From the NCBI GenBank assembly GCA_028571685.1, contig CM053143.1, positions 873,001 through 937,000 of the forward strand: a stretch of DNA of 64,000 nucleotides, read 5' to 3'. The first letter of the stretch is position 1, and every line of letters starts with the position of its first letter. This document shows positions 59,101-64,000 of the stretch, in pieces. The notes under the pieces are model-generated. The model was not told the DNA's origin and searched no databases. It was given only the letters and a program-made list of their open reading frames with translations. Made by a program: the position numbers and the translations under genes. Source of the DNA: Heterohyrax brucei (taxonomy: Eukaryota; Chordata; Mammalia; Hyracoidea; Procaviidae).

Positions 59101-60838
59101 CATAAGAGTGCCCGGAGAAAGCAAAAACTTCTCAATGTTGTGTGCTAAAATTGTGACTGACATTTATAGGTGGAAGATATTCTCATGGTTTTTTTTTTTT
59201 TTTTGGCTCAGTTGTTAAATGTATAAAAATGTTTAAAAATCATACTCTCCTAAAGAAGAAAAAGCCAGACAAAATAGACACCTAAGTTTTGATGCTTAAA
59301 ATGAAATGGTGGCAAAGAATGAACTTTAAAAATAATTAAATCCATTTTGTAGATGAAAAAATAGAGGAAACTAAAGAGTTAGAAAAAGGCAGTTTACTAA
59401 TTAGTAGCAGAGTTTAGTTTAGAATGCAAATTTGATTTCTAATCTAATGTTTTTATCTAAATGTTTAAGAAATTGGTGATTTTTAAATTTTAAAGCAACT
59501 GATTCTATATGTCTAGTAGATATCTGAAAGTAGCTTTAAAAGTAAGTAGAACTAGAGTTTCCTGATTGCCAAATTTCATCTTATCAGTGAGAACTTGACG
59601 TTTGTTTAAAATGCGTATGTATAATAAAACTTTAAAACAATTGACTAAGTATGAAGTTTAAAGATAACGAACATGGTCTGCTGTCATTTGAAGTATCTCC
59701 ACTTCAACTTGCTTTGTGATAGCAGTAACTTAAGAAAGTGTGCATCCTCTAAGATTTTCTTGAAGATCCTAGTTTATAGTATTCTGTCTCAATGACTCTC
59801 CAAATCACTGATGATATTCAGAATTCCTAAACTTTTACCCCTATACATTCTAGACTGTCTCATATCTGTAAGTGGTATAACTTTGTTTATTTTATAGTTC
59901 AGGTTTTTAATTTACTGTGTAGAATCACTGTACTTTCACACAGGAGCCTCAGGGTGGTGCAAATGGTTAGCACATTTGCTGCTAAACAAAAGATTTGACT
60001 TTCAAGTCTCCCCAAACGTATGTCAGAAGAAAGGCCTGGTGCTCTACTTCAGAAAAATCAGCCACTGAAGACTCTAGGGAGCACAGTTCTGTTCTGATGT
60101 GCAAGGGGTCACCGTCAGTTGTAATCGATCAGATGGCAGCTGGTCCACCGGCCATACTCATGCACCCCTAAGTAAACCCAACTGTCTGCTTCCTTTGCCA
60201 GTTTCTGCTTAAATAGTTCAATCTTTTTCTCCAGCCGTTGGTTATTTGAATAATGGGATGATTTGGGCATGAAATTCTTTTAGAATAAAATGCCAAACAA
60301 CTGCAATTTTTATCCTTAGGGCTAGCTTCTTTCTCAGGGTTTTGGGAAACAACTCCTGGAGCTCGGATACTACGTCTTATCTCTCTGACGGAGTAGTTTA
60401 CACAAAGCCATAGGCACTTTTTAATGCGGTGACTGTGAATTTGTAGTAGAAACGATGGGTGAAATAAAGACGGTCTCTGTAATAAACAGAAGAAAGAGAA
60501 ATGTGATTGATTACACTGGTGATTTCTATGCTGCTAATTTGTACTTGAGTGTGAAGAGTACAGGAAGGTTGGATAGAGGTTTGGAATAAGAAAGGATGAT
60601 ACGGTGAGAGTGAGTGGTAAAACGATTTAGACAAGTGGAAAGTGTTTTACCGGTGGCTGAGAATACTGTGCTTTTGCTTTCAGATGCGAATTGGACTGCA
60701 CTCTGGATCAGTTTTTGCCGGAGTTGTTGGAATTAAAATGCCCCGCTACTGTCTTTTCGGAAACAACGTCACCCTGGCTAACAAATTTGAGTCTTGCAGT
60801 ATCCCACGGAAGATCAATGTCAGTCCAACCACGTACAG
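31919..60838 (+). CDS. GUCY1A1: Soluble guanylate cyclase subunit alpha-1, partial gene (7 coding exons; last exon outside window)
   Basis: This gene encodes the alpha-1 subunit of the cytosolic NO receptor. It pairs with beta-1 and makes cGMP from GTP when NO binds the beta-1 haem. Seven exons splice in frame: 255+62+59+710+486+144+155 nt, or 623 codons plus two bases. Adding the human last exon (about 66 residues) gives 690, the human length. Domain order in the family is a haem-free H-NOX-like N-terminus (about 70-240), a PAS-like HNOBA region (about 275-405), a coiled coil (about 410-465) and the cyclase domain (from about 475). The metal-binding aspartates fall at residues 486 (LFSDIVGFT) and 530 (ETIGDAYCV). 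No stop or frameshift was seen. Introns are about 6.6, 4.8, 1.8, 1.8, 4.7 and 7.4 kb. Identity rests on near-identity to the human protein as remembered; orthology to GUCY1A1 rather than GUCY1A2 is clear from the N-terminus. Confidence 0.97.
32420..32575 (+). repeat. MIR SINE fragment (+)
   Basis: 'tgcctcaatattgtcacct', 'ataaaatgggaataatgaga' and 'ttagcaatcgttagctatta' match the MIR 3' half. Confidence 0.8.
32576..33275. other. Intron sequence, nothing recognised
   Basis: No gene; the open frame at 32649-32918 shows no recognised protein. Confidence 0.45.
33276..33350. repeat. (TA)n microsatellite
   Basis: Three TA runs, with the longest near 33282-33300, separated by short unique bits. Likely length-variable. 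Confidence 0.92.
33812..34364 (-). mobile_element. Solo LTR, family 1 copy a (ERV, class not determined)
   Basis: A fossil LTR whose sequence matches 39470-40035 along its length ('gtggaaaaagacccagca', 'cactgtgtgtgttctata'-type blocks). Its - strand carries a poly-A signal region near the 'aagtttaagggaag' stretch. No internal viral genes are present. It begins TGTCGAG and ends CTTGACA. Old. Confidence 0.75.
34429..34938 (+). mobile_element. Solo LTR, ERVL-MaLR-like, with 5-bp target duplication
   Basis: This 510-bp LTR begins TGCCATGAATTG and ends GACGAAAACA, with GTTGG on both sides (34424-34428, 34939-34943). A poly-A signal (aagaataaacc) lies near 34867. The 3' end 'gttaaagccgtccactcag' resembles MaLR LTR ends. 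Solo and non-coding. Confidence 0.85.
34944..35779. other. Intron sequence, nothing recognised
   Basis: Unique AT-rich DNA without a supported gene or repeat. Confidence 0.4.
35780..36262 (-). mobile_element. Probable solo LTR (different family)
   Basis: LTR-like composition with an inverted poly-A signal ('gggctttatttctacc', near 35863-35878) and repeated 'caggctctcaggctcctgg' motifs. Ends and class are not defined, and no target duplication was found. It could be another kind of repeat. Confidence 0.45.
36270..36526 (+). mobile_element. RTE-clade LINE fragment (+)
   Basis: Matches the start of 1-230 and the 6090-6320 region: 'tggattacacctcaacataa', 'caaaaatactcacaactgga' and 'ctgcaaaagacctctttaaa'. 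It stops abruptly at the following LTR. Confidence 0.88.
36527..37031 (+). mobile_element. Solo LTR, ERVL-MaLR-like
   Basis: Begins 'agattgaattgtgtcccc' and ends 'gccgtccacttgtgctat', then 'agcagtgctag'. It is the same LTR family as 34429-34938 and 18704-19632. A fossil without internal genes. Confidence 0.75.
37032..37132 (+). mobile_element. AfroSINE 3' part (+)
   Basis: 'gattggcagttcccatcca', 'ctcttggaaactgtccgga' and 'ttcagcttgataggtttgg'. The 5' head is missing, and an LTR abuts it. Confidence 0.8.
37133..38160. other. Intron sequence, nothing recognised
   Basis: Unique DNA; no gene or repeat supported. Confidence 0.4.
38744..38805 (+). CDS. GUCY1A1: GUCY1A1 coding exon 2
   Basis: This 62-nt exon lies between an acceptor ending ttccag (38743) and donor gtaag (38806). 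It encodes [20 protein letters not shown] plus the first two bases of an Arg codon. It enters in phase 0 and leaves after two codon bases, which the next exon completes. The residues belong to the start of the H-NOX-like domain and match human closely. Confidence 0.95.
38931..38966. repeat. Tandem pair of small palindromes
   Basis: CCTGCAAAGCAGG occurs at 38931-38943 and 38954-38966. Each copy is a perfect 5-bp stem with a 3-base loop. They lie about 125 bp after exon 2. Confidence 0.8.
39005..39165 (-). mobile_element. AfroSINE-related SINE, long form (-)
   Basis: 'gttgattctaactcgtggtg', 'agtggaaccatgctcagcag', 'tgttccaaggtgcttctcgt' and 'gtttggttagcagccaaag'. Confidence 0.75.
39470..40035 (-). 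mobile_element. Solo LTR, family 1 copy b, with 5-bp target duplication
   Basis: Flanked by GGTTT on both sides (39465-39469, 40036-40040). On the - strand a poly-A signal (cttaataaacttttctg) is visible at about 39624-39640. It is the same family and orientation as 33812-34364. A non-coding fossil. Confidence 0.88.
40120..40303 (-). mobile_element. AfroSINE-related SINE, long form (-)
   Basis: 'gtcagagtagaactgtgctc', 'gattgccaggcctttcttca', and an inverted head ending 'caccacccagggac'. Confidence 0.8.
40304..42344. other. Intron sequence, largely unique
   Basis: No gene. The open frames in this stretch have no recognisable protein content. Confidence 0.4.
42345..43015 (+). repeat. Cluster of degraded AfroSINEs (+)
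   Basis: Three pieces: about 42345-42450 ('gtagggttgctatgagttgg'), 42612-42815 ('tctggtggctcaacagtta'; long form with 'agattacagccaggaaaac') and 42840-43015, a weaker one. All have drifted. Confidence 0.65.
43575..43633 (+). CDS. GUCY1A1: GUCY1A1 coding exon 3
   Basis: This 59-nt exon follows a weak-looking acceptor (tttctag) and precedes donor gtaag at 43634. It completes Arg 106 and encodes [19 protein letters not shown] plus one base of Gly 126. Human has [19 protein letters not shown] here, so changes are conservative. The phases on both sides fit exons 2 and 4 exactly. Confidence 0.94.
43634..45014. other. Intron 3 sequence, no gene
   Basis: Unique DNA with a T-run at 43972-43985. The 84-residue open frame at 44399-44653 has no recognised similarity. 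Confidence 0.45.
45015..45142 (-). mobile_element. AfroSINE (-)
   Basis: 'gggagttggttctaactcat', 'ctgccccacaggctttccaa' and 'ggtagattcgaactgcca'. Confidence 0.85.
45150..45323 (-). mobile_element. AfroSINE (-), about 116 bp before exon 4
   Basis: 'gctgactctattctgattca', 'gcgaccctgtagaggagagt', 'gattggaactgccgacctta' and head end 'caccagggtttcctc'. It is the closest repeat to any coding exon in the window. Confidence 0.88.
45439..46148 (+). CDS. GUCY1A1: GUCY1A1 coding exon 4 (H-NOX-like and PAS-like regions)
   Basis: The largest coding exon (710 nt) has an acceptor tgctttcag ending at 45438 and donor gtaagg at 46149. It encodes residues 126-362, from [20 protein letters not shown] to HSVKTSSK. 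It carries most of the H-NOX-like domain, including the conserved [11 protein letters not shown] stretch, and the start of the HNOBA/PAS dimerisation region ([20 protein letters not shown]). The open frame runs upstream to an ATG at 45408, but that is intronic: the in-phase junction from exon 3 makes 45439 the true edge. Two AfroSINEs lie just upstream, ending about 116 bp before the exon. Confidence 0.97.
46149..47913. other. Intron 4 sequence, no gene
   Basis: AT-rich and unique; T-run at 46986-47000. The open frame 47644-47877 ends before the exon 5 acceptor and shows no known domain. Confidence 0.5.
47914..48399 (+). CDS. GUCY1A1: GUCY1A1 coding exon 5 (PAS end, coiled coil, first cyclase motif)
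   Basis: This 486-nt exon in phase 0 follows acceptor gcttcacag and precedes donor gtaggg at 48400. It encodes residues 363-524 from [20 protein letters not shown] to GELDVYK. It holds the end of the HNOBA region, a charged heptad-type coiled coil (about residues 420-455; [20 protein letters not shown]), and the start of the catalytic domain with Asp 486 in [19 protein letters not shown]. The sequence appears identical to human as remembered, the strongest conservation in the window. Confidence 0.97.
48688..48857 (-). mobile_element. AfroSINE (-)
   Basis: A well-kept copy: 'ccaaacccattgccactgat', 'actgcccgacagagtttct', 'ggttagcagctatagcagtt' and 'gccaccaggttttcc'. Confidence 0.92.
48858..49428. 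other. Intron 5 sequence with an L2 scrap
   Basis: Mostly unique. The stretch 49325-49385 ('cagtatttattgaaggcatc', then 'ttctaggcactgggaatca') resembles the inverted L2 3' end. Confidence 0.5.
49430..49628 (+). mobile_element. AfroSINE (+), long form
   Basis: 'taacttgggtggctcaatgg', 'aaccaaatagttggcagttt', 'gaagactgcagcctgcgcag' and a CAACAACA tail. Confidence 0.85.
49629..50334. other. Intron 5 sequence
   Basis: No gene or repeat recognised. Confidence 0.4.
50335..50488 (+). mobile_element. AfroSINE (+)
   Basis: 'gaaaccctcgtggcatagca', 'aaaggttggcagttcaaatc' and 'gctatggagcagttccactc'. Confidence 0.87.
50495..50702 (-). mobile_element. AfroSINE (-), long form
   Basis: 'tcactgccgttgagtcaatt', 'gcgccatagggtttctaagg', 'gtaatctttatggaagctga' and 'accgctgaggaactaggg'. 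It is opposite to the neighbouring + copy, giving a head-out pair. Confidence 0.9.
50905..51260 (-). mobile_element. RTE-clade LINE 3' end (-)
   Basis: The inverted RTE C-terminal region: 'aggagcattctggttgtatt' is the reverse of the segment encoding QPECS near 410-425, and 'ttctttgccaccaccacaac' corresponds to the CWRR region. It is the only RTE copy antisense to the gene here. A short AfroSINE bit precedes it at 50795-50862. Confidence 0.75.
51385..51455 (-). repeat. Short SINE piece
   Basis: 'cccagtgtcgtcgagtcaga', then 'ggcgactctagaggccaggt'. Same group as 14382-14465. Confidence 0.65.
51790..52170 (-). repeat. L2 LINE 3' end (-)
   Basis: The inverted L2: 'aagacaataaacaaatggct', 'aatattccaggcaaaaggaa' and 'tttggtgtgtttgagggata' follow the L2 3' order backward. 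Confidence 0.7.
52171..53117. other. Intron 5 end, unique
   Basis: No repeat or gene recognised; it leads into the exon 6 acceptor. Confidence 0.45.
53118..53261 (+). CDS. GUCY1A1: GUCY1A1 coding exon 6 (cyclase core)
   Basis: This 144-nt phase-0 exon follows acceptor ttgtgtctag and precedes donor gtaag at 53262. It encodes residues 525-572, [20 protein letters not shown] onward to SPHGEPIK. Asp 530 in GDAYC is the second metal-binding residue that the alpha subunit contributes to the shared active site. Only one residue (Asn for Thr after KESD) differs from the remembered human sequence. Confidence 0.97.
53395..53560 (-). mobile_element. AfroSINE (-)
   Basis: 'attgctgtggagtcaattct', 'cttcacagggtttccaaaga' and 'tttaatcactatgtaaccat'. 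It starts about 133 bp after exon 6. Confidence 0.87.
53570..54165 (+). other. Unidentified segment, possible old repeat or pseudogene
   Basis: Less AT-rich than its surroundings. A 74-codon open frame (53678-53902) includes [20 protein letters not shown], with regularly placed Cys. No family was recognised, and the frame is short with no codon-use evidence of selection. It may be chance or an old insertion. Confidence 0.35.
54166..54215 (+). repeat. SINE end with 16-bp palindrome
   Basis: The perfect palindrome GAGTCGGATCCGACTC at 54171-54186 is followed by 'gacggcacttggctggctt'. No SINE body remains. Confidence 0.65.
54216..54714. other. Intron 6 sequence
   Basis: Unique; no gene recognised. 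Confidence 0.4.
54715..54832 (+). mobile_element. AfroSINE (+), 3' part lost at an L1 junction
   Basis: 'aaaccttggtgccatagtgg', 'agaaggttggcagttcaaat' and 'tgtatggggcagttctgcta', then it changes abruptly to L1 sequence at about 54832. Confidence 0.85.
54833..58832 (-). mobile_element. L1 'F': 5' end to RT; 3' half missing
   Basis: On the - strand: a 5'UTR (about 57600-58832), an ORF1/endonuclease-side region, and ORF2 RT pieces (54815-55129; [20 protein letters not shown] and [14 protein letters not shown]). The RT box reads LFTDDVIL, so both catalytic Asp remain, but the frame is broken elsewhere. The element stops inside the RT against a truncated AfroSINE. Losing the 3' half while keeping the 5' end is the reverse of usual L1 truncation, so a deletion is likely. 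Confidence 0.8.
58833..59944. other. Intron 6 sequence, unique
   Basis: AT-rich; T-run at 59190-59205. No gene or repeat recognised. Confidence 0.45.
59945..60165 (+). mobile_element. AfroSINE (+), long form
   Basis: 'gcctcagggtggtgcaaatg', 'gctgctaaacaaaagatttg', 'agcacagttctgttctgatg' and 'cagatggcagctggt'. Confidence 0.8.
60166..60683. other. Intron 6 end, unique
   Basis: No repeat recognised; it leads into the exon 7 acceptor. Confidence 0.45.
60684..60838 (+). CDS. GUCY1A1: GUCY1A1 coding exon 7 (cyclase signature)
   Basis: This 155-nt exon follows acceptor gctttcag and precedes donor gtactc at 60839. It encodes residues 573-623 plus two bases of Arg 624, from [20 protein letters not shown] to NVSPTTY. 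It carries the class III cyclase signature region [20 protein letters not shown]. The open frame continues past the donor only to TAA, so reading through is not supported. The following exon, which should begin with LLKDCPG-type sequence, is not in 60839-64000. Confidence 0.96.
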
Positions 60839-61344
60839 GTACTCACTGCACTAAGCACCTAAAATCTGTTCTTTTTGTTTATATGCATATGTCACTTTTT
60901 TTTCCATTGGTTTGTTTCATTCTCAGTAATTTGAGTTCTTGCTTAGATACTCTTCAAAGAAAAATAGGAATTTTCATCAGTCTTACTTTTTTTAAGCTTT
61001 TGAAAACTTTTTCACACTGCTCATTAATTTTATGGGATCTGCTCTCCTGGGATATGCATAGCCTACCTGTGATTCTCGGCAGACATCAGATTTTCCTCTG
61101 TAATTCTTCTAAAAGCATGTATTAATGTTATTAGCACTTTAACAGGAAAGAATTTACGAGTCGGAGACTAGAAAGCACTCTGCTAAGTTTGAGGAGTGTC
61201 ACAGACCAGCAGAAAATCTTAACACAGTAGAAGTGGGCCTGTGTACCACGCAGCATCAGGGAAACCTCCACGTTAACAATCTTGACAGTGTGCAGCACGT
61301 AGCCTGAGTGAATAAAATCTACGATTTCAGTACCACATCTCCCT
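60839..61344. other. Intron 7 start, unique
   Basis: No gene. It was checked for the missing last exon (LLKDCPG-type coding) and none was seen. Confidence 0.5.
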
Positions 61345-63535
61345 TCTCTTTTCTTCCTTTTTTATCTTTATTATGATTAAGTGAAAGTATACAATCCAAA
61401 TAAATTTTGTATGCCTGCCTGTCTGCAGCTCCATCTGCTCTCCTCACCCAGTGACAGCACATTCTTTCCTTTCACTCTGCATTTCTAGTATCCTCTTAAC
61501 GAGCCCTTGACCCCTCCTCTCCACCCTCTTTTCTTCCATCTAGAAAGAAACAAGTAGGAAAACCTCCTGTAAGTGTATAAAACCATAAAGGACACACACC
61601 ACATGGTGACACTGTGTCCCTGAGCCCAGTCCGTTGTTGTCTGAAGTGGTGACCTCAGTGCCAGTTTGCGGTCTGGGCCAGCAGCATGCCTAGGGACAGT
61701 GTTCCTGGGGGACCTCCAAGTTGTTGGTATTTTAGTTCTGGCGGTTTAGTGGAGTTCTTGAGCTGCACGCCTCTTTTTCTTGTGTTGGGGGGCTCTACAT
61801 TGTGTTCCCCATCATGGCTGCCTTTGGTGGAAGCCAGGCACCGTCTGGTTCTTCTGGTCTCACGTTCATACCCTCTATCTATATGGATTCTTCTGTCTCC
61901 TGGGCCATTTTTCTTTGTGTCTTTGTTGTTCTTGGTTATCGTCTGTTTCAGATGAGTCGGGACCATTTGGTGCACCTCAGATGGCAGCTTGCTGGCTTTT
62001 AAAACCCCAGATGCCACTCACCAATATAGGGTGCAGAAGATTCTCTTAGCAAAAGACTAGTTATGCCAATTGGCCTCCATGTCCCATGAAAACATGGTCC
62101 CCAGACTCCTGTCCTTGCTATTCTATCATTTGAAATATTGCATTGAGTTTAGAAAACCTTACAGTTTATGGTGTAGTCCAGTTATGTTGATCTGCTCTCT
62201 ACTGTGTGCTATCACTGCTTTCACCTGACAAAATTCCTGTCTACTCTCTAATCTATCACAAACCCTGTCCCTCACTCCCCACCTCTGTAGCCACCAAAGA
62301 GTCTTTTCCTCTGTACATGTCTATTTTTAATTCCTAATAGCAGAGGTCTCATATAATAGCTATCGTTTTGCAGCTGACTGATTTCACTCAGCATAATGCC
62401 TTCCAGTTGAAAACAGGTTATGAGGTGCTTCCTAAAATCTTTGTTCTTTATCATTGCATAGTGTTCCACTGAGTATATGCACCATAGTTTGTTTATCCAT
62501 TCATCTGTGGATGGACACCTAGGCTGATTCCATCTGTTTGCTATTGTGGACAGTACTGCAACAAACATTTGAGGGCATATCTCTGTTCATGTGACTGCCT
62601 TATTGCTGGATCATAGGGTATTTCTATTTCTAGCTGTTTAAGGAAGTGCCAAATTGCATTTCTACCAGCAGTGTAGGAGAGTTCTGATCTCTCTTCCACC
62701 TCTCCAACATTTGTTGTTTTGTGTTCTTTGAATCATGGCCAACCTTGTTGGGGAGAGATGTATCTCACTGTAGTTTTGATTTGGATTTCTCTAATAGCTA
62801 ATGATTGTGAGCATTTCCTCATGTGTCTTTTGGCTGCCTAGATGTCCTTGGTGAAGTGTCTGTCTCCTTTGTCCATTGCTTAACTAGGTTATTTACCTTT
62901 TTCTTATTGATATTTTGTAGTACCTTGTAGATTACGGAAATCAGATGTCAGTCTGACATGTAGTTGGCAATTTTTTTTCCTATTCTGTAGATAGTCTGTA
63001 ACTCTCATGATCAAGTCTTTGGATATGCATAAGTGTTTGATTCTTAGTAGTTTCCATTTATCTGTTTTCTGTTGTTCATGCACTGTTGGTGAGATTTTGC
63101 AGTGTGTCTAAGCTGTGTATTAGAACTTCTACCATTGACCCCATTTTTTTTTTTTTTTTTTTGCATGATCCTTATTGTTTTAGGTTTGATGTTTAGGTCT
63201 TTGATCCATTTAGAGTTAGCTTTTGTGTAAGGTGTGAGATATGGATCCTGTTTCAGTTGTTTGCAGATGGATATCCAACTTTACCAATACCATTTCTTAA
63301 AGAGACTGGTTTTACCCCAGTTTACAATCTTTGGGCCTTTGTTGAATGTCAGCTGTTCATAACAGCGTGGTGATATTTCTGGGGTCTCAATTCTGTTCCA
63401 TTAGTCTATATGTTTCTTTTTGTACCAGTACCAGGCTGTTTTGACTACTGAAGCAGTGTAACAGGTTCTAAGGTAAAATAGTGTGAGGCCTCCCAGTGTG
63501 TTCCTCTTCTTCAGTAGGGCTTTACCTTATCCCAC
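61345..63535 (-). mobile_element. L1 'G', 5'-truncated
   Basis: The inverted L1 3' end ('tgattaagtgaaagtataca', then 3'UTR to about 62180), followed by the ORF2 C-terminus (62272-62568; RWNQPRCPSTDEWINKLWCI and HYAMIKNKDFRKHLITCFQL) and thumb-region sequence to 63535. Frames are broken. Confidence 0.9.
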
Positions 63536-63769
63536 TTCTGTTTTATTAAACCAGAAAACCAGCCAAGTTAACAGGGGTAAAAAATCTATCTTCTGCATAA
63601 ATTATATATAGTTTAAAAAAAATCCAATTATAATGAAAACCCTTCAATAACCAATAAGCTTTCCAGGTCCATATGATAGCTAATGTGCACCAAGCAAATT
63701 AACTTTCCTATTCTTGAGATGGAAGCCTTCATGGAGAAGAGCTTAAGTATTCTGTCTGGCAGTATTCAG
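63536..63769. other. Intron 7 sequence
   Basis: Unique; nothing recognised. Confidence 0.4.
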
Positions 63770-63890
63770 GCTGGCAGTCTGAATCCACCAGGCACCCCTT
63801 GAACCTAGGGGACAGTTCTAGTCTGTCCTATAGGGTCTCTATGAGTCACAATTGACTTGATGGCAGTGTTTTGGGTTGGTTTGTTTTTGA
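63770..63890 (+). mobile_element. AfroSINE (+), head truncated
   Basis: 'ctggcagtctgaatccacca', 'gtctctatgagtcacaattg' and a GT-rich tail. Confidence 0.82.
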
Positions 63891-63894
63891 GATA

Positions 63895-64000
63895 GAAATC
63901 CTGGTAGCATAGCGCAAAACTGCTATGTCTGCTAACCAAAAGTTCGACAGTTCAAATCCACCAGGTGCTCCTTGGAAGCTCTATGGAGCAGTTCTCCCTG
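63895..64000 (+). mobile_element. AfroSINE (+), cut by window end
   Basis: 'atcctggtagcatagcgca', 'aaccaaaagttcgacagttc' and 'ctccttggaagctctatgga'; it continues past base 64000. Confidence 0.88.

Noticed and set aside
60839-64000. Last coding exon of GUCY1A1
   Set aside because: No sequence coding for the conserved LLKDCPG / ELPPNFP stretch was found; the region is intron with L1 and AfroSINEs.

Overview
The window is mammalian nuclear DNA, most likely afrotherian (elephant or a close relative). The evidence is a dense population of tRNA-headed AfroSINE copies, several RTE-clade (BovB-like) LINE pieces, L1 LINEs, and MaLR-like and other LTRs, around a vertebrate gene with GT-AG introns. No bacterial-style operon, CRISPR array or RNA gene was seen.

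The only host gene recognised is GUCY1A1 (older name GUCY1A3), encoding the alpha-1 subunit of the nitric-oxide-sensitive soluble guanylate cyclase, on the + strand. Seven coding exons (31919-32173, 38744-38805, 43575-43633, 45439-46148, 47914-48399, 53118-53261, 60684-60838) join in frame with consensus splice sites. They encode residues 1-623 plus two bases of codon 624. The last coding exon (about 66 residues in the human protein) was not found and should lie beyond base 64000. The promoter and any earlier non-coding exons were also not recognised; 1-31855 is upstream or 5'-UTR-intron sequence made largely of repeats.

Layout. 1-870: RTE 3' end followed by an AfroSINE. 1296-15375: a nearly full-span old L1 on the - strand, split by a fold-back mariner (2536-3108), an RTE copy (about 3690-6778, next to an LTR scrap) and a younger 5'-truncated L1 (about 7455-11877). 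15376-20790: further antisense L1 layers, with a solo LTR that itself received an L1 3' end. 20800-31855: mostly unique DNA with AfroSINEs, MIR, L2, a hAT-type element and a locally duplicated L2 segment. 31856-60838: GUCY1A1 exons in introns carrying four LTRs, AfroSINEs, RTE and L2 pieces, and an L1 that keeps its 5' end but has lost its 3' half (54833-58832). 60839-64000: start of the last intron in the window, with another antisense L1 and two AfroSINEs.

All recognised L1 pieces are antisense to GUCY1A1. No recognised repeat overlaps a coding exon. The most unusual structures are the mariner with two inverted copies of the same end, the nested L1, the L1/AfroSINE deletion junction, and a 210-bp direct duplication. 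I found no convincing undescribed functional system. Assignments rest on reading and remembered family sequences, not on searches; repeat edges without a named target-site duplication are approximate.
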